DNA of 7,308 bases from an uncultured Clostridia bacterium (lineage in GTDB: Bacteria; Bacillota; Clostridia; Oscillospirales; CAG-272), in the NCBI GenBank assembly GCA_945949385.1, contig CAMFEL010000105.1, positions 1 to 7,308 of the forward strand, in the 5' to 3' direction. Below the pieces are notes generated by a model. It was not told where the DNA came from, made no database searches, and saw only the letters and a program-made list of their open reading frames with translations. Position numbers and translations under genes: made by a program. How positions within the stretch are numbered: the first letter of the stretch is position 1; each line of letters opens with the position of its first letter. This document shows, piece after piece, positions 4,719-7,308 of this stretch.

Positions 4719-6560
4719 ATGCTTGAAAAGATAAAATCACCTTCTGACCTGAAAGCCCTTGACAACAGCGAAATTAAGGTTCTTGCCGCAGAGATACGGG
4801 AGAAGATCGTTTCCGTTTCCGCGCAGTCCGGCGGTCATCTTGCTTCCAATCTGGGCATGGTGGAGGCGACCCTTGCGCTGCACCGCGTGTTTGATTGCCC
4901 GCATGACTCCGTTGTGTTCGATGTGGGTCATCAGTGCTATGCCCACAAGCTGCTGACGGGCAGATATGAAAAATTCGATACCATACGCACCCCCGGCGGT
5001 ATTTCCGGCTTTACGAACAGAAGCGAGAGCGAATACGATGTGCTGACCGCGGGACATTCGGGCAGCGCGCTGCCCTGCGCTCTGGGACTTGCCAGGGCAA
5101 AGGCCATTCGGGGGGACAGGTCATGGACAGTGGCGGTTATCGGCGACGGCTCTTTCACCAACGGTATGGTGTATGAGACGCTGAATTCATGCACACAGAA
5201 GGATCTTCGGCTTATAGTTGTGCTGAACGACAACGAAATGTCCATATCAAAGAATGTGGGCGGTATGCCCAATTATTTTACAAAACTGCGCAACTCAAAG
5301 CGTTATTTCAATTTCAAACGCATTCTTCAGACCGTATTCGGCGCCATACCCTTTATCGGGCACGGCATCGTAATGGGCTGCTATCATATAAAAGAGTTTC
5401 TGAAGCATCTGCTGCTTCACACAAACTTTTTTGAAAACATGGGGCTGTACTATATGGGTCCCGTGGACGGCAACGACGAAAAGAAAATGGAGCTTTTGCT
5501 GAGGGAGGCAAAGACAAAAAACGGCTGCTCCCTTATACATATGATGACGGTAAAGGGCAAGGGCTACGAGCCTGCGGAAAAGCGGCCGGATATGTACCAT
5601 TTTGCAGGCAATTTCGACCCTGTTACCGGCAAATTTCCCACGCAGGAGAGCACCTTTTCCTCTGTTTTCGGCTCATATCTATGCGCAAAAGCGGCTGATG
5701 ACGCAAGTATTTGCGCCGTGACTGCGGCCATGGCGGACGGCACAGGGCTTTCGGCTTTTGCCCGTATTTTCCCCAAGCGGTTTTTCGATGTGGGGATTGC
5801 GGAGGAGTGTGCCGCGACCATGTGCGGCGGACTTGCCATAGGGGGCAGCACTCCCGTGCTTGCTCTGTATTCGACTTTTATGCAGAGAGCATACGACCAG
5901 CTTTTGGAGGATGTGGCACTTCAGAATGTGCATGCGGTGCTTGCCATAGACAGGGCGGGGCTTGTAGGCGGTGACGGTGTTACCCATCAGGGTGTGTACG
6001 ATGTAGCGCTTCTTGCTCAGATGCCGGGCGTTACTCTGTGGTCACCGGAGACCTACGGGGAGCTGAAATATTGCTTTGACAAATGCCTTGCGGGAGAGGG
6101 ACTTTGCGCATTTCGCTATCCTAAGGGCGCGCAGCGGGAATACGACCGCAGCGGCTTTAAGAGCGCGGGAGAGGGCGTTGAAGTCCTTAGCGGTCAGGAT
6201 TGCGACGCTGCGATCCTTACATACGGGCGCATAACAAGTGAGGCTGTCAGGGCGCGAGAGCTGTTATGTGGCGAATACCGGGTAAAGGTGGTAAAGCTTG
6301 TAAAGCTTCTTCCTCTTGACGCAGATTCTGTACTTGACATATGCGGCGCTTCAAGGGTACTCGTCCTTGAGGAGGGCTCAAGGCGCGGCGGCATAGGAGA
6401 AGCTGTGGCGGCGGCAGCCGCCCGACGGGACGGCGTAAAGGTTAAGGTGTGCGCCGTGGACGGATTTCTGACTCACGCGGATGTGCCCACTCTTGAAAAG
6501 CAGTGCGGGCTTGACGCCGCCTCTGCTGCGTCCGCCGTAAAAGAGCTTATGAAATTATGA
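4719..6560 (+). CDS. dxs: 1-Deoxy-D-xylulose-5-phosphate synthase, divergent form
   Basis: The enzyme uses thiamine diphosphate to condense pyruvate with glyceraldehyde 3-phosphate, the entry step of the MEP isoprenoid pathway. At 613 aa it is full length. The N-terminal ThDP part has SGGHLASNLG (37-46, active-site His40), DVGHQCYAHKLLTGR (68-82) and the Mg/ThDP motif GDGSFTNG (142-149) with LNDNEMSIS (169-177). The central part has Glu362, equivalent to E. coli Glu370, then YSTFMQRAYDQ (384-394), DRAG (411-414) and DGVTHQG (419-425, with His423). The C-terminal transketolase domain ends with LEEGSRRGGIGEAV (550-563). Several usually constant spots differ: GHSGSA (112-117) for GHSSTS, GPVDGND (247-253) for DGHD, AEECA (361-365) for AEQHA, and YPKG (467-470) for YPRG. 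The ATG follows GAAAGGCAGG (4706-4715). It lies downstream of the pncC-like gene and converges with the ABC gene. It may be a second Dxs or a lineage variant; a true Dxs role is likely. Confidence 0.92.
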   Translation: MLEKIKSPSDLKALDNSEIKVLAAEIREKIVSVSAQSGGHLASNLGMVEATLALHRVFDCPHDSVVFDVGHQCYAHKLLTGRYEKFDTIRTPGGISGFTNRSESEYDVLTAGHSGSALPCALGLARAKAIRGDRSWTVAVIGDGSFTNGMVYETLNSCTQKDLRLIVVLNDNEMSISKNVGGMPNYFTKLRNSKRYFNFKRILQTVFGAIPFIGHGIVMGCYHIKEFLKHLLLHTNFFENMGLYYMGPVDGNDEKKMELLLREAKTKNGCSLIHMMTVKGKGYEPAEKRPDMYHFAGNFDPVTGKFPTQESTFSSVFGSYLCAKAADDASICAVTAAMADGTGLSAFARIFPKRFFDVGIAEECAATMCGGLAIGGSTPVLALYSTFMQRAYDQLLEDVALQNVHAVLAIDRAGLVGGDGVTHQGVYDVALLAQMPGVTLWSPETYGELKYCFDKCLAGEGLCAFRYPKGAQREYDRSGFKSAGEGVEVLSGQDCDAAILTYGRITSEAVRARELLCGEYRVKVVKLVKLLPLDADSVLDICGASRVLVLEEGSRRGGIGEAVAAAAARRDGVKVKVCAVDGFLTHADVPTLEKQCGLDAASAASAVKELMKL

Positions 6561-6575
6561 CGGAATGAATAAGCT

Positions 6576-6592
6576 GCGAGGCGCCGCCTCGC
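6576..6592. repeat. Short palindrome after dxs, related to the left-end array
   Basis: GCGAGGC and GCCTCGC pair over 7 bp around a 3-nt loop, 15 bp after the dxs stop. The inner arms GAGGC/GCCTC are the same as those of array units at 96-108 and 162-174, with loop GCC instead of AGA. No T-tract follows, so it is not a standard terminator. Confidence 0.7.
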
Positions 6593-6607
6593 GCAACGTA
6601 AAAGAAC

Positions 6608-6665
6608 ATCCGGGGCTCTGCCCCATACCCCGGCGGTAAACGGGGTATGGGGCAGAGCCCCGGAT
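6608..6665. repeat. Perfect 25-bp inverted repeat between dxs and the ABC gene
   Basis: Arms 6608-6632 and 6641-6665 are exact reverse complements around an 8-nt loop (GCGGTAAA). Each arm holds a full copy of the 13-nt palindrome of the left-end array (GGGGCTCTGCCCC at 6612-6624 and GGGGCAGAGCCCC at 6649-6661), so the element is a palindrome made of palindromes. It could form a very stable hairpin in RNA from either strand and may separate the two convergent genes by stopping or stabilising their transcripts. No T-tract follows either arm, so classical intrinsic termination is not evident. Confidence 0.9.
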
Positions 6666-6687
6666 TATATCTGCGGGTACGGAGTTC

Positions 6688-6700
6688 GGGGCAGAGCCCG
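6688..6700. repeat. Additional copy of the GGGGCAGAGCCCC palindrome, one base changed
   Basis: GGGGCAGAGCCCG differs from the array palindrome only in its last base. The preceding bases GTTC are also shared with the array unit at 193-205, giving a common 16-nt core GTTCGGGGCAGAGCCC. It begins 39 bp after the start of the copy at 6649, so spacing is looser here than in the 33-bp array. Confidence 0.7.
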
Positions 6701-6703
6701 GCA

Positions 6704-6731
6704 GCGCCCCGTTCGTCGCGGGGGGCGGCGC
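6704..6731 (-). terminator. Imperfect GC-rich hairpin after the ABC ATPase gene
   Basis: GCGCCCCG (6704-6711) pairs imperfectly with the G/C-rich stretch ending in GGCGGCGC (to 6731), starting about 9 nt beyond the minus-strand ABC stop codon. The position fits a 3'-end hairpin for that gene. There is no T-tract on the minus strand, so intrinsic termination is uncertain and the feature may be a decayed copy of the local repeat family. Confidence 0.35.
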
Positions 6732-6739
6732 TTGTCTGT

Positions 6740-7308
6740 TTATATAAGCAACATTCTGTCGGAGTCAAGGTCTTTGCCGGACAGCTCTCTGAAGCGGCGC
6801 AGAAGGTCGGGGACGGTGAGCTTTGCTCTTTCCTCGCCGGATACATCAAGGATTATATGTCCGTGATCCATCATTACCGTGCGGTTGCCCAGCTTCAGGG
6901 CGCTTTCCATATTATGCGTAATCATAAGGCAGGTAAGGGCGTTTTCACTGACGATGCTTTCCGTGATGGACAGCACCTTTTCGGCGGTGCCCGGGTCAAG
7001 TGCCGCCGTGTGCTCGTCAAGCAGCAGGAGTTTCGGCGGGTTGAAGGTTGCCATCATCAGCGTCAGCGCCTGCCGCTGTCCGCCGGACAGAAGCCCTACG
7101 GGCTGATCCATTCTGTCTTCAAGCCCCATACCCAGCATAGAGACACGCTCGCGGAATTTTTTCTTCAGGGATTTTTTCGGTACGGCAAGCCAGCCGCCTT
7201 CTCCTGCCGCAAGGGACAGGTTTTCCTCGATAGTCATACCGGGGGCGCTTCCGCGCATGGGGTCCTGAAAAAGTCTGCCAATTTTGCGGGCGCGCTTATG
7301 CTCCGGCT
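6740..7308 (-). CDS. ABC transporter ATP-binding protein, C-terminal part (cut by window end)
   Basis: This is the ATPase subunit of an ABC transporter; it would sit on the inner face of the membrane and drive substrate movement by ATP hydrolysis. About 188 residues are visible. The gene continues beyond the right edge, so Walker A is missing; the internal ATG at 7258 is not the true start. Visible in order: Q-loop GRLFQDP (plus-strand 7279-7259), signature LSGGQRQ (7090-7070), Walker B KLLLLDEH (residues 92-99 of the visible part), D-loop ALDP and the H-loop histidine in MITHNM. The wording SGGQRQALTLMMAT...LLLLDEHTAALDP is typical, as I recall, of the uncharacterised ATPase group found with TrpX-type substrate-binding proteins (COG1101-like), which suggests amino-acid or related uptake. 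That assignment needs the neighbouring permease and binding-protein genes, which lie outside. The C-terminus (residues DLDSDRMLLI) ends normally. Confidence 0.9.
   Translation of the reverse strand, partial: PEHKRARKIGRLFQDPMRGSAPGMTIEENLSLAAGEGGWLAVPKKSLKKKFRERVSMLGMGLEDRMDQPVGLLSGGQRQALTLMMATFNPPKLLLLDEHTAALDPGTAEKVLSITESIVSENALTCLMITHNMESALKLGNRTVMMDHGHIILDVSGEERAKLTVPDLLRRFRELSGKDLDSDRMLLI

Noticed and set aside
6576..6739. Classical intrinsic terminators after dxs and the ABC gene
   Set aside because: Strong stems are present but none is followed by a T-tract in the right direction, so only a low-confidence terminator was listed for the ABC gene.
6547..6849. Minus-strand 100-aa open frame
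   Set aside because: It runs through the repeat region between dxs and the ABC gene and overlaps the real ABC coding frame. It shows no family motif and is repeat-derived.

Overview
The window looks like chromosomal DNA of a moderately GC-rich Clostridia bacterium, probably of the Oscillospirales/Ruminococcaceae kind. This is inferred from Bacillota-style Shine-Dalgarno sequences, sigma-A promoters, ArgR-type operators and GC-rich palindromic intergenic repeats, not from a database match. All protein genes except one are recognisable housekeeping or transport genes.

Layout: (1) Positions 1-279 carry no gene. They hold a perfect 14-bp inverted repeat, then seven copies of a 33-bp unit built on a short GC-rich palindrome. 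(2) Positions 280-3029 on the minus strand hold argG followed by argH, the last two steps of arginine synthesis (citrulline + aspartate to argininosuccinate, then to arginine + fumarate). (3) Positions 3030-3284 are a divergent control region with a full-consensus sigma-A promoter for argG, four ARG-box-like sites in two equally spaced pairs, and a second promoter facing right. (4) Positions 3285-6560 on the plus strand hold an unrecognised single-pass membrane protein, a stand-alone CinA C-terminal/PncC-type amidohydrolase, and a 1-deoxy-D-xylulose-5-phosphate synthase with several unusual active-site substitutions. (5) Positions 6561-6739 are a convergent gap with a perfect 25-bp inverted repeat and more copies of the palindrome seen at the left end. 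(6) From 6740 to the window end, on the minus strand, lies the C-terminal part of an ABC transporter ATPase.

How the parts work together: argG and argH are almost certainly one arginine-repressed transcription unit. The paired operators around its promoter are the clearest regulatory signal in the window. The pncC-like gene and dxs are 24 bp apart and probably co-transcribed, though their pathways (NAD salvage and isoprenoid precursors) are not directly linked. The palindromic repeats sit exactly in the spaces after genes (after argH, and between dxs and the ABC gene) and look like a dispersed family of intergenic hairpin elements.

I see no defence system, mobile-element gene, CRISPR array, tRNA or rRNA. 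The most unusual features are the covarying palindromic repeats, the double operator pair at argG, and the divergent Dxs.
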